Assembly: GCA_001797845.1 (NCBI GenBank)
Contig: MGQN01000002.1
Span: forward strand, 9,495 to 26,486
Source: Deltaproteobacteria bacterium RBG_16_44_11
Lineage (GTDB): Bacteria > Desulfobacterota > Syntrophia > Syntrophales > Smithellaceae
Length of the DNA: 16,992 nucleotides
Reading direction: 5' to 3'
In this document: positions 1 to 7,409 of the stretch, in pieces
How positions within the stretch are numbered: the stretch's first letter is position 1
How the letters are laid out: every line of letters starts with the position of its first letter
The notes under the pieces: generated by a model
The model's input: the letters and a program-made list of their open reading frames with translations, nothing else
What the model was told of the DNA's origin: nothing
The model's database searches: none
Position numbers and translations under genes: made by a program

Positions 1-2215
1 AATCCAGGGCAGTGCCATTTATCACCACACGCGGTTTGCCGACAGCATTAATTAGAGGCCTTCCCGCAGCGTTACCCATAATATAAGCGGAGCCGCCCTT
101 GGCGCCATACATGAATGTCTGGCCGACATCGCCAAACACCACAAGTTTTCCATCTTTCATAATCTGGCAGAGTTGATCCTGGGCATTACCGTGAACGTAA
201 ATCTCCATGCCGTCAATGCCCGACGCCAAATAGTCGCCGGAAGCGCCGTAAACATCAATCCTTACGTCCTTTGTGGCCGGACCGAAACCACAACCGGTAA
301 AGCGCTGACCACGATATTTGTAAACAATGAAATTCTTCCAGCCGAATTTAAAGGCCTTCACCATCATTACCGCATCGCAATTGTCGCCTTCCGGTTCAAA
401 TTGTCCGGCATCAATAATCATAATTTTCTCATTATTTTTCGGCGCGCGAAAGTGATCACGGCTGGCATAATTAATGCGGCTGAATCGTGATTCAGACATT
501 TCTGTAATCGACGGAATGGAGTCAAAAATATCATCCAGAGCTATTTTCACAACATGGAGCAGGGAGCTTCTTTTTATCAAGCCGGTATTGAATCTGCGAT
601 CAGTCAAAAGCGTTAATGCTTTGATCGCTGCTTGTTTGCCTTTGTCGCTTTTTAGTGCATAACTCTTGATTGTCTCAATGCAGAATCTGAACTTATCGGG
701 ATTAAAACCGCCGATGCTGTCCTTTACATATGTAAACAATTTATCGGCAGCGACTGCATAATCATTTTCGGTAAATGAAACAGCAATCTCACCTTCTATC
801 GGCTTGTAGTCTTCCGTAACAGTTATCTTCTTAGTTATATCACAGGAGGATTTGCCTTTCGGAGTTTTAATTACTTTTCCGAACTTGTCGGTACAAATAA
901 GCTTCATGCCCTCTGCAGTGTCTTTCAGGCTGAAGATAAAGGCACCGCCATCCGTATAGCTGCCGCCGCGGGCATTCCAATATTTGTCGGCAATAGGCCG
1001 GAAACGCGGATCTTCGCGCGTAAGTGAAATGAGCGTCGCATCAATCGCCTGCTTCTCCGAACAGATCAGCCCGACCTGGATTTCTCCCTCTTGTAGTGCA
1101 AACACCTGGGGACGAAGCATCGCCGTATCGGTAATGCCGATTAACTGAAACTGATTCTTTTTCACATCGTTTCTGGCGATGATAAAGAACCAAGGTCCGT
1201 CGGGCGAGGAATTGACGTGATTGGTTTGAATAGCTTTGTATAATTGCTGCTTTTCAACTGGCAGCATATCGAAGTCCATTTCCGAAGTCGGGGCCATGGC
1301 TTCGATCAGATATTCCAGCGGATATTTATATACCCTGCTCCACAAATCGAGAAGAAGAGCTGCTTCCTCGGTATCTGTAAGAAACAGCGGGTAGTAGTTT
1401 CTCTGTTTAAGATATTCGAGGACGGATTGATAGTTGGCAAAATCACCGTTATGCACCAGAGCTTCATTGAGGGCGCTGAACGGATGGCAGCCGCCGGGGT
1501 GCCAAACACGGCCGCGGGTGGGATAGCGCTGGTGAGCAAGCCAGGCATGAGCCTTGAAATCATCCAGCTTGTAGTACCGAACGACGTTTTCCGCATAACC
1601 TACGATTTTCAGGATCATCATGTTTCTGCCGTGAGACATGACAAAAGCCTTCTTTTCACCAAGGGAAGCATAATAGTGGGTATTAATCTTAAAGCTGTTT
1701 TGATAGACAAACTCATCCTCGGCATCCCGCCTGTCCAGAGAGGAAAATTTATTGTCTTTAATGAATTTATCCAACACATCATCCTTAACGCGGACGAAAT
1801 AACGCATAACATCGGGTGGCCGAACTTCTAGACCGATACTGCGATAGTCGTCAATCGTGGCGAGCTTTTCGAATTTATCAATCTTAAAATTAGGTTTGAT
1901 GAAGGTATTTTCAAGCTCCTCATACACGCTCGCATCAAGGAGGGCGATGTGCAACATATAGTCTTCTTCCAGCACCTGCTGGGAAACGCCCAGTGCTTCG
2001 GGAATAAACCCGACAGCTCCGATGCCGCCGCCTTTTCCATTACCTCTGTTATGCATCTGTACGGACGGCTCGAAAATATTCTTTCCGGTTACTGGAATCG
2101 AACAAATAAATCCGGTGACACCGCAGCCGCCTTCTTCTTCCGTATTCGGGCTTAAAGGCGGCACCTGGCTGCAAAGCTCCGTGCGTGACCTGATTATTTT
2201 TTCCACATTATCCAT
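1..2215 (-). CDS. Class II glutamine amidotransferase fused to a GXGXG (glutamate synthase alpha-3) domain, 3' end cut by the window
   Basis: I read 738 codons from the ATG at 2215 with no internal stop; the C-terminus lies beyond position 1. Residues 31 to about 285 form a class II amidotransferase domain. Its parts are candidate nucleophile Cys31 (GGCGVTGF), HQRYPTRG at 228-235, VHNGDFANY at 254-262 and TDTE at 280-283. Cys31 sits behind 30 residues, so a propeptide would have to be cut off, as in GltB. Residues about 598-738 carry Gly-rich repeats (GASGDYLASG, HGNAQD, FGDVGQ, MGNAAG) typical of the GXGXG beta-helix. The domain should release ammonia from glutamine and pass it to the FMN subunit encoded just upstream. 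A GGAG lies 10 nt before the ATG. The closest families by pattern are the GlxB/GlxC (MgsA/MgsB) and archaeal GltB1/GltB3 proteins, which are usually separate. N-methylglutamate synthase is an alternative function. Confidence 0.88.
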   Translation of the reverse strand, partial: MDNVEKIIRSRTELCSQVPPLSPNTEEEGGCGVTGFICSIPVTGKNIFEPSVQMHNRGNGKGGGIGAVGFIPEALGVSQQVLEEDYMLHIALLDASVYEELENTFIKPNFKIDKFEKLATIDDYRSIGLEVRPPDVMRYFVRVKDDVLDKFIKDNKFSSLDRRDAEDEFVYQNSFKINTHYYASLGEKKAFVMSHGRNMMILKIVGYAENVVRYYKLDDFKAHAWLAHQRYPTRGRVWHPGGCHPFSALNEALVHNGDFANYQSVLEYLKQRNYYPLFLTDTEEAALLLDLWSRVYKYPLEYLIEAMAPTSEMDFDMLPVEKQQLYKAIQTNHVNSSPDGPWFFIIARNDVKKNQFQLIGITDTAMLRPQVFALQEGEIQVGLICSEKQAIDATLISLTREDPRFRPIADKYWNARGGSYTDGGAFIFSLKDTAEGMKLICTDKFGKVIKTPKGKSSCDITKKITVTEDYKPIEGEIAVSFTENDYAVAADKLFTYVKDSIGGFNPDKFRFCIETIKSYALKSDKGKQAAIKALTLLTDRRFNTGLIKRSSLLHVVKIALDDIFDSIPSITEMSESRFSRINYASRDHFRAPKNNEKIMIIDAGQFEPEGDNCDAVMMVKAFKFGWKNFIVYKYRGQRFTGCGFGPATKDVRIDVYGASGDYLASGIDGMEIYVHGNAQDQLCQIMKDGKLVVFGDVGQTFMYGAKGGSAYIMGNAAGRPLINAVGKPRVVINGTALD

Positions 2216-2236
2216 TATTAGCAAACTCCGCTTTGT

Positions 2237-2274
2237 CCCGTTAGAAATAATATTTCATCTTAATTTCTAATGGG
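2237..2274. repeat. Imperfect palindrome of the CCCGTTAGA family (first unit)
   Basis: CCCGTTAGAAAT (2237-2248) faces ATTTCTAATGGG (2263-2274) across a 14-nt spacer. Eleven of twelve positions are Watson-Crick complementary and the remaining one is a G-T pair. It lies in the gap between the FMN-subunit gene and the amidotransferase gene, so the minus-strand mRNA would fold it into a hairpin. It shares its core with the second unit at 2284-2352, which suggests a dispersed genomic repeat. Confidence 0.75.
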
Positions 2275-2283
2275 ATTTATTTA

Positions 2284-2352
2284 CCCCGTTAGAGGAAGTT
2301 ACCAACTCTTGTTGGGGTTAAAATCCTATAAATGCCCGCTTCTCTAACGGGG
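2284..2352. repeat. Long-arm palindrome of the CCCGTTAGA family (second unit), overlapping a stop codon
   Basis: CCCCGTTAGAG (2284-2294) is perfectly complementary to CTCTAACGGGG (2342-2352). The stem extends by AAG/CTT past one bulged G. A small inner hairpin, CCAAC-tctt-GTTGG, occupies 2302-2315. Read on the minus strand, the TAG inside the repeat is the stop codon of the FMN-subunit gene, so the repeat supplies the end of that protein. Confidence 0.75.
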
Positions 2353-3831
2353 CGCGCTATAATCTATGTGCTCCAGCAAATCCGTCCGGCCAACAAGCTC
2401 TCTGACACTTTTCATACCAAACTTCTGAAGGATTTCCACCAGCTGGACATTCCAGGCATGGTACATATTAACAAGGCGTTGTGTAGCCCATTCTTCCTCA
2501 AAGAGGTCGGAAAGCTCGGAATCAGTAGAAGCAATACCCCGGGCGCAACCGCGTCCCGACTCGCAGTTTCCGCATCGGACACATTCCAGCGATACCAGTT
2601 CTGCTGTACCGATAACCGCACCATCTGCGCCAAGGCAAATTGCTTTGGCCAGGTCATGAGCAGTCCGTATACCGCCTGATGCAATGAGCGTCATTGCTTC
2701 CCGGGCACCCTCTTCCTTTAAAAAATTATGAACTTTTATTATGGCATATTCTATAGGCATAGCAATATTCTTCTTGGCAATGTCTGGTGCTGCACCTGTA
2801 CCACCATAACCGCCGTCAATATGAATAATATGCGCGCCGGCGTAGTAAGATCCCACGGCAACCATGTCTACATCATTGGGAGTCGAAACCTTAACAGAGA
2901 CTAATGCCTGGGGATTGATCTCTTTGATCCAGTCAATGTGCTTCTTGTGATCTTCGATGGAATACACCGAGTGAAACGGAAAGGGTGAAAACAACGAGGT
3001 CCCTTTGACTGCTTCGCGCATTTGAGCAACGCTTTCGGTATTTTTTTCTCCCAGGAGATGCCCGCCAAGTCCCGGCTTTGCACCTTGAGCGTACTTAAAT
3101 TCTACTATTCTCACCCGCTGTATTGTTTCTTCACGTACACCAAACAGACCGGTTGCCACTTGAGTAATAACATGGTGGTCATAGGGTTGAAGCATTTCCG
3201 GATATCCTCCCTCACCGGTACAAGTAAAGGTATTCCATAGCGTAGCATTGCGTGCTTTGGAAAGCATGGTGGGCAGGCTTACCGAACCGAAGGACATTCC
3301 ACCGCCATAGACAGGCGTGGAAATGATGACGTTGGGGCGACCGTCATTTCTTCGGTTCAAGGGAATTTCCGTGGAGATTTCAAACTTATCGATTTTAGGC
3401 CGGCCGGAAGGAAACTTAAATCTGAGCTTGTCGAATCCGCCGCCGGAATTTCCGATATTATATTCCAGATCTTTTCGCTCGGGCGGATAGCCGGTTTCCG
3501 CCATGATCCAGGTTCCGGTAATCATGTCCGCCGTCCAGCGATAGTCTCCCAGTGTTTCATACATTGGATTCATCGAGAGGCTCAATGCTTTGCGCGGACA
3601 TTTGGCAACGCAGTAAAAATCGTTATTCTGGCATTCAAAGCCGATGCATTTATAGTCAATCGGTAAATTTACCTTGTTGTGTCCTTCAACCCTTTCATGA
3701 ACTCCGTAGGGGCATGATTTGGCGCAAGTACCGCAATTGATGCACGCGTTAGACCTGGTGACTTTATATTTAGGCACCTGATGCTTAAATCGCGAAGGCG
3801 TCTTTTTAATTTTTACAGTTGATGGTTTCAT
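2344..3831 (-). CDS. Glutamate synthase-type FMN/Fe-S catalytic subunit with N-terminal ferredoxin domain
   Basis: A 495-residue protein. Residues 30-78 carry ferredoxin-like cysteines: C30/C33/C36/C40, then an unusually spaced C62/C67/C74/C78. Residues about 165-415 are the FMN-binding glutamate synthase barrel. Motifs seen are GMSFGSVS (178-185), CTGEGG (204-209), QGAKPGLGG (249-257), DGGYGGTGAAP (339-349) and IASGGI (383-388). C417/C420/C423/C429 (CVRCGNC...GC) match the Fe-S site that follows the barrel in this family. It should reduce the iminoglutarate formed from 2-oxoglutarate and ammonia to glutamate. Its start overlaps the previous gene's stop by 4 nt (ATGA), so translation is probably coupled. 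There is no GltD-type NAD(P)H domain, so electrons must come through the ferredoxin domain or the neighbouring proteins. It matches the archaeal/anaerobe GltB2 type; a GlxD/MgsC-type N-methylglutamate synthase role cannot be excluded. Confidence 0.93.
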   Translation of the reverse strand: MKPSTVKIKKTPSRFKHQVPKYKVTRSNACINCGTCAKSCPYGVHERVEGHNKVNLPIDYKCIGFECQNNDFYCVAKCPRKALSLSMNPMYETLGDYRWTADMITGTWIMAETGYPPERKDLEYNIGNSGGGFDKLRFKFPSGRPKIDKFEISTEIPLNRRNDGRPNVIISTPVYGGGMSFGSVSLPTMLSKARNATLWNTFTCTGEGGYPEMLQPYDHHVITQVATGLFGVREETIQRVRIVEFKYAQGAKPGLGGHLLGEKNTESVAQMREAVKGTSLFSPFPFHSVYSIEDHKKHIDWIKEINPQALVSVKVSTPNDVDMVAVGSYYAGAHIIHIDGGYGGTGAAPDIAKKNIAMPIEYAIIKVHNFLKEEGAREAMTLIASGGIRTAHDLAKAICLGADGAVIGTAELVSLECVRCGNCESGRGCARGIASTDSELSDLFEEEWATQRLVNMYHAWNVQLVEILQKFGMKSVRELVGRTDLLEHIDYSAPR

Positions 3832-5237
3832 ATGTTTGCTGTTTCTCTTTTTTTAAATAATTTTCCAAAGGTGTCATTATCGATTTCTTCAAAGAAGATT
3901 GCTCTTCCGGATTCACCGCGCAGCCGGCGCGCCTCACGAATACCCATGGCACCCATTACCTCCAGAAGCTGTGAATGCCATGCACCCATGAGGTTAATGA
4001 TCCTCTGCGTTAGAGTTCGTAGAGGAATTTTTTCCAATCCTTCGGGAATAATAAGCAGTTTCTCCGGTTCTTCATACAGGCGGGCGCCAAGCGCAATAAG
4101 CAGCGGCAAATCTACGGCCGTTAAATCAGCACCGCAGATCATCGCCTTGGGCACATGCTCAGCCATGGCGATGCCTCCGGAGGCAATAACCGTAACCTCG
4201 TCGCGAATCCTTTCATCAATTAATTTCAAATGAACGGTACGGATAATATCCTTGATGGGACGGCGCTCGGAATCAGATGAACCGTTAACCTCCATGCCGC
4301 GGTAATCGGCTACGATATGGATAATCTCGGCGCCATTTTGCGCCAGCCCGGAAACAATGGTTTCCACGGATTTCGTCGCCGGAATTCTGATAATCGTAAT
4401 GGCATTACTTGCTTTTTTGATTTTATCCTTTACTGCGGGGAAATTACTTAGCAGTTCATCTGTATAATCAAGGGCTACGATTCTTGCATTCTTGATCAAG
4501 CCCTGATGCTTGTCGACTTCTTTGTGAGCAATTAAAGGAATGATGTTTTTAATGTATTTCTTGCGCTCAGATGTAATATCATCAGCAGGCAATACGATAC
4601 AGGTGTTGAGTTCTACAGCAGCTTTTATCAATGCGGCCTTTACATTCGGACTTAGATCAGCCGGAGGGAGATCAAAAATTATCGGGATCGGAATATCGAC
4701 CGTATCATGAACTTTCGATAATAGTTTACCTTTCTCATCAAACGCCAGATGATTGAGTTTCCGTCCCAGTTCGACGGATGTATTGATATATTCCCGTCCA
4801 TGAATTCCGTCGCGCGTCGGCCGGACAATTTCGGACATGTCGGTCCACATACCGTCAAATCCCGATCCGGTAAACGGCCCTCTGTAACCGGCACCGGTAA
4901 CAGGAACCTTGCCGTCCTCCGCCTGCTTCCATAAGGTAATAAACATATCGGACTTCCAGTACGAGCCGCCGATATTCAAAAAGTCTTTGTCCAGAGATTT
5001 TTCCAGCGCGCCCCTCGGGCATTCCTGAATGCACCGAAAACAATTTCTGCACACTACAGTGTTGGGGTCGGCCATTTTTCGCGGATCATCTTTGCGACGT
5101 TTATGCGCCTCATAAATGCACACCCTTGTACACTTGCCGCAATTAATACAGTTTTCTCCCCGCTCAATATTAAATTTGAACACATAATCCAGATTAAGCG
5201 GCGTTACCTTAGGATGAATATGATATTTCTTTGGCAT
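3828..5237 (-). CDS. Degenerate glutamate synthase-like protein with two 4Fe-4S clusters (probable non-catalytic paralogue)
   Basis: A 469-residue protein. The N-terminus is a clear 2x[4Fe-4S] ferredoxin domain: C30/C33/C36/C40 and C63/C66/C69/C73. The rest aligns by eye with the downstream FMN subunit: a WKSDM region like WTADM, AEIIHI like AHIIHI, TVIASGGI (349-356) like TLIASGGI, and MGAWHSQLLEVMGAMGIRE near the end like YHAWNVQLVEILQKFGMKS. The catalytic motifs are gone. There is no GMSFG, GEGG, QGAKPG or DGGxGGTGA, and none of the four cysteines after the barrel; that region reads DLPLLIALGARLYEEP. I infer an electron-transfer or scaffold subunit that duplicated from, and now partners, the intact subunit. 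A good Shine-Dalgarno (AAGGAA) precedes the ATG. The gene follows the flavoprotein gene by 34 nt. Residual FMN binding through IASGGI is possible. Confidence 0.85.
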   Translation of the reverse strand: MPKKYHIHPKVTPLNLDYVFKFNIERGENCINCGKCTRVCIYEAHKRRKDDPRKMADPNTVVCRNCFRCIQECPRGALEKSLDKDFLNIGGSYWKSDMFITLWKQAEDGKVPVTGAGYRGPFTGSGFDGMWTDMSEIVRPTRDGIHGREYINTSVELGRKLNHLAFDEKGKLLSKVHDTVDIPIPIIFDLPPADLSPNVKAALIKAAVELNTCIVLPADDITSERKKYIKNIIPLIAHKEVDKHQGLIKNARIVALDYTDELLSNFPAVKDKIKKASNAITIIRIPATKSVETIVSGLAQNGAEIIHIVADYRGMEVNGSSDSERRPIKDIIRTVHLKLIDERIRDEVTVIASGGIAMAEHVPKAMICGADLTAVDLPLLIALGARLYEEPEKLLIIPEGLEKIPLRTLTQRIINLMGAWHSQLLEVMGAMGIREARRLRGESGRAIFFEEIDNDTFGKLFKKRETANI

Positions 5238-5271
5238 GGTTCCTTAACCTATTGTTTATATTACCGGTGAT

Positions 5272-7122
5272 TTAGTTATTTCGCTCCACCATTTCCCAGT
5301 AATCCTTGCTTTCGTCAACTCTTTTTAGAAATTCGCCGATTTTATCCTCGGGGCGGCCGAATTTGCCCTCTATTCTCTTTTCCAGTGCATCCCAGAGCGT
5401 CATCAGCTCAAGATTAGTCTGACATATTTCCTCACAGCCTTTGCAGTGCATGCACATAAATACGTTTTCCGCTTCTTCTTTTGTCACTTTCTTGCCTTCA
5501 ATCAGCTTTTTAGCCAGAGCAATTTTCCCCTTGGCGGTCATCTCTTCATTCTTGGTCACGAGGTAGGCGGGGCATACCGCAATGCAGTTTCCGCACTTTG
5601 CGCAGGCGTGTGTAGTCAATTCGAAATCGAGACTATCGAGCTTTTTATGCTTGCCCAGAAGCAGGATCGCAATTTTCCCGATAACAGGCGAGAGAGCGAT
5701 CATGATTCTCATGAAAAAGCCGAAAATTCCCGGGCGAAAGACAAGTGCGGGGATATTGAGCCATTTTGATTTGACGCTGAAGAATTTACCCGGATTCATG
5801 ATATTATTCGGATCAACCGCAGCCTTGTATGCCTTGAGCGCATTCTGTTTATCGCTGCTATAGAGATGATTGATAAACGGTGCGTTCCAGATACCCAGCC
5901 CGTACGGTTCGGCTCCCATGGAGACGCTTGTTTGCGTGAGCATCATCGCCAGAGGTAAATTGATATAATATTTCAGTTTCCGTGAGTCGCAAAGAAAATT
6001 GGTCATAATGAGAGTCATTTTTTCATCGATGATATAAGAATCGACGAATATCTCCACACCGAAGTTGGCGCCCAGTCTTTTTGCCTTTTCAATAAAACTT
6101 GCCGCCGCTGTAATGGGAATAATAGTCTCACTGGCCAGAATCGTCGGTCCCAGGCGCTTTGTTTTCATACCGAAGAGGCGTTCATTCCACAAGTAACTCG
6201 CGACATAACGGGGCGCTTCTTCAATGCCGCTGGCTTTGTCCATAAACTCTAAAAATCTCCGATCGTCTTCGGAACTGCTCAATTCCGCCAGAACACCCGC
6301 CTTCTTTTTAAATATTTTGGAATGCATAATTGCATTTACGTCATTTAAGTGATTCTCATCAAGAAAGCGGATTACATTAGGGTTAAGTTGCTGTGTCGCC
6401 CTTGCTTTTATAAATTCCTCAATAAAGGCGAAAGCAGCTTTATCGCTTTCAAAATAAAACAGATGGGGATAAGAGGCCTGAGGAACATCCCGTAATTTAA
6501 GGTTTACCTCGGAAATGATGCCGAAGACGCCTTCCGTCGAAACAAAATACGCAAAAGAAGGATCGGTAGGCGTAATTTTTTTCGATTCGCCTGATGGTGT
6601 TATAACCGTCATGGATACAATTTGATTGGATAAGTGGCCGTAGCGAAAACTGTTGATGCCGTAACCGCCTGTGGCAATCCAGCCGGCAACTGTCGAAAAT
6701 TTACTCGACGGATATGTCATCAGACATAAACCTTCTTTTTTGGCCATAATGTCAATATCACTCCATCTGGCACCGGCTTCAACGGTTATGGTTTTTTGCG
6801 GCTTGTTGAGATAAAGGATTTTTCTGAAAGGCGACAAATCAATTACTATTCCCGCCTTTGTGGGAATGACACCGCCGAAACCCCATGATGCGGCGCCCCT
6901 CGGAATAACCGGTATTTTTTTATCATTGGCAAAGGCCAAGATTTTCTTTATTTCTTCGGCGTTTTTCGGCTGAACAATAAAATCAGGTTGAATCTCAAAA
7001 AAAGTTTTGGTCATAATTGCGGGAACGTCACCGATATCATGACTGTACATTTCTTTTTCTTCATTTTTATCGATAATTTTTATATCGCCCGCATTTTTTT
7101 TGAATTCCTCTGCCAGTTTCAT
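5272..7122 (-). CDS. FAD-binding (VAO/GlcD-like) oxidoreductase with C-terminal 2x[4Fe-4S] domain
   Basis: A 616-residue protein and the first gene of the minus-strand operon. Residues about 45-215 form a FAD_binding_4 domain (PRGAASWGFGG at 74-84, TVAGWIATGGYG at 144-155). Residues about 220-450 form a FAD-oxidase C-terminal domain closed by NNIMNPGKFF (439-448). A hydrophobic stretch (about 459-489) follows, then ferredoxin cysteines C507/C510/C513/C517 and C557/C560/C563/C567. The layout recalls GlcD joined to the front part of GlcF, but there are no CCG domains. The HxGDGNxH and EHG motifs that bind the metal and hydroxy acid in GlcD and D-2-hydroxyglutarate dehydrogenase are not visible; the second region reads GAEPYGLG. 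In this operon it probably feeds electrons to the glutamate synthase subunits in place of GltD, but its donor is unknown. A purine-rich GGAAGAG lies 11 nt before the ATG. Confidence 0.88.
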   Translation of the reverse strand: MKLAEEFKKNAGDIKIIDKNEEKEMYSHDIGDVPAIMTKTFFEIQPDFIVQPKNAEEIKKILAFANDKKIPVIPRGAASWGFGGVIPTKAGIVIDLSPFRKILYLNKPQKTITVEAGARWSDIDIMAKKEGLCLMTYPSSKFSTVAGWIATGGYGINSFRYGHLSNQIVSMTVITPSGESKKITPTDPSFAYFVSTEGVFGIISEVNLKLRDVPQASYPHLFYFESDKAAFAFIEEFIKARATQQLNPNVIRFLDENHLNDVNAIMHSKIFKKKAGVLAELSSSEDDRRFLEFMDKASGIEEAPRYVASYLWNERLFGMKTKRLGPTILASETIIPITAAASFIEKAKRLGANFGVEIFVDSYIIDEKMTLIMTNFLCDSRKLKYYINLPLAMMLTQTSVSMGAEPYGLGIWNAPFINHLYSSDKQNALKAYKAAVDPNNIMNPGKFFSVKSKWLNIPALVFRPGIFGFFMRIMIALSPVIGKIAILLLGKHKKLDSLDFELTTHACAKCGNCIAVCPAYLVTKNEEMTAKGKIALAKKLIEGKKVTKEEAENVFMCMHCKGCEEICQTNLELMTLWDALEKRIEGKFGRPEDKIGEFLKRVDESKDYWEMVERNN

Positions 7123-7146
7123 GTTTTATATATCTCTTCCATAGCT

Positions 7147-7175
7147 ATAATATTCAGACTCTTTTATTCGTGAAA
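7147..7175 (-). promoter_or_regulatory. Candidate sigma70-type promoter for the glutamate-synthase-like operon
   Basis: On the minus strand TATTAT (7152-7147) resembles a -10 box. TTTCAC (7175-7170) lies 17 nt upstream as a weak -35 box (3 of 6 matches). It is 24 nt before the ATG at 7122, which would leave a very short leader. The support is positional and motif-based only. Confidence 0.33.
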
Positions 7176-7237
7176 CTCCAATTCCGAAAGTAAAACCCGA
7201 CTCATGCCAGGCGAAGTGCATAACCTAAATAACCTGA

Positions 7238-7409
7238 TCACCTAAAGGTGACAAGAAGTCACACAAGGTAACACGTCGAAATTGGCAAGTTGGATCCCGC
7301 CGTTGGCGGGACTGCAATCGGTTTCCAAAGCTTGCTTTGGGGTTCATACCCGTGATTTTCAATACAACAAGAAAAATATATATTGCAACGGGAGATTTAA
7401 AGCAATATA
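7238..7409. repeat. Cluster of five short perfect hairpins in the divergent intergenic region
   Basis: The hairpins are TCACC-taaa-GGTGA (7238-7251), GTGAC-aagaa-GTCAC (7248-7262), TCCCGCC-gtt-GGCGGGA (7295-7311), CCAAAGC-tt-GCTTTGG (7325-7340) and TATATTGC/GCAATATA (7379-7386/7402-7409). The first two share GGTGA/GTGAC, so they cannot form together. No coding pattern fits the stretch. It could be a mobile-repeat remnant, a structured RNA or a bidirectional transcription stop. Confidence 0.55.

Noticed and set aside
1244..1831. Plus-strand open frame of 195 codons
   Set aside because: It lies wholly antisense to the amidotransferase-GXGXG gene, whose frame carries clear family motifs. The plus-strand translation shows no domain.
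3832..4233. Plus-strand open frame of 133 codons
   Set aside because: It is antisense to the degenerate glutamate-synthase-like gene; its serine/arginine-rich composition is typical of a shadow frame.
5272..7122. Idea that the flavoprotein oxidises 2-hydroxyglutarate, giving both the electrons and the 2-oxoglutarate for glutamate synthase
   Set aside because: It fits the stoichiometry well, but the HxGDGNxH and EHG residues needed for hydroxy-acid oxidation are not visible in the sequence.
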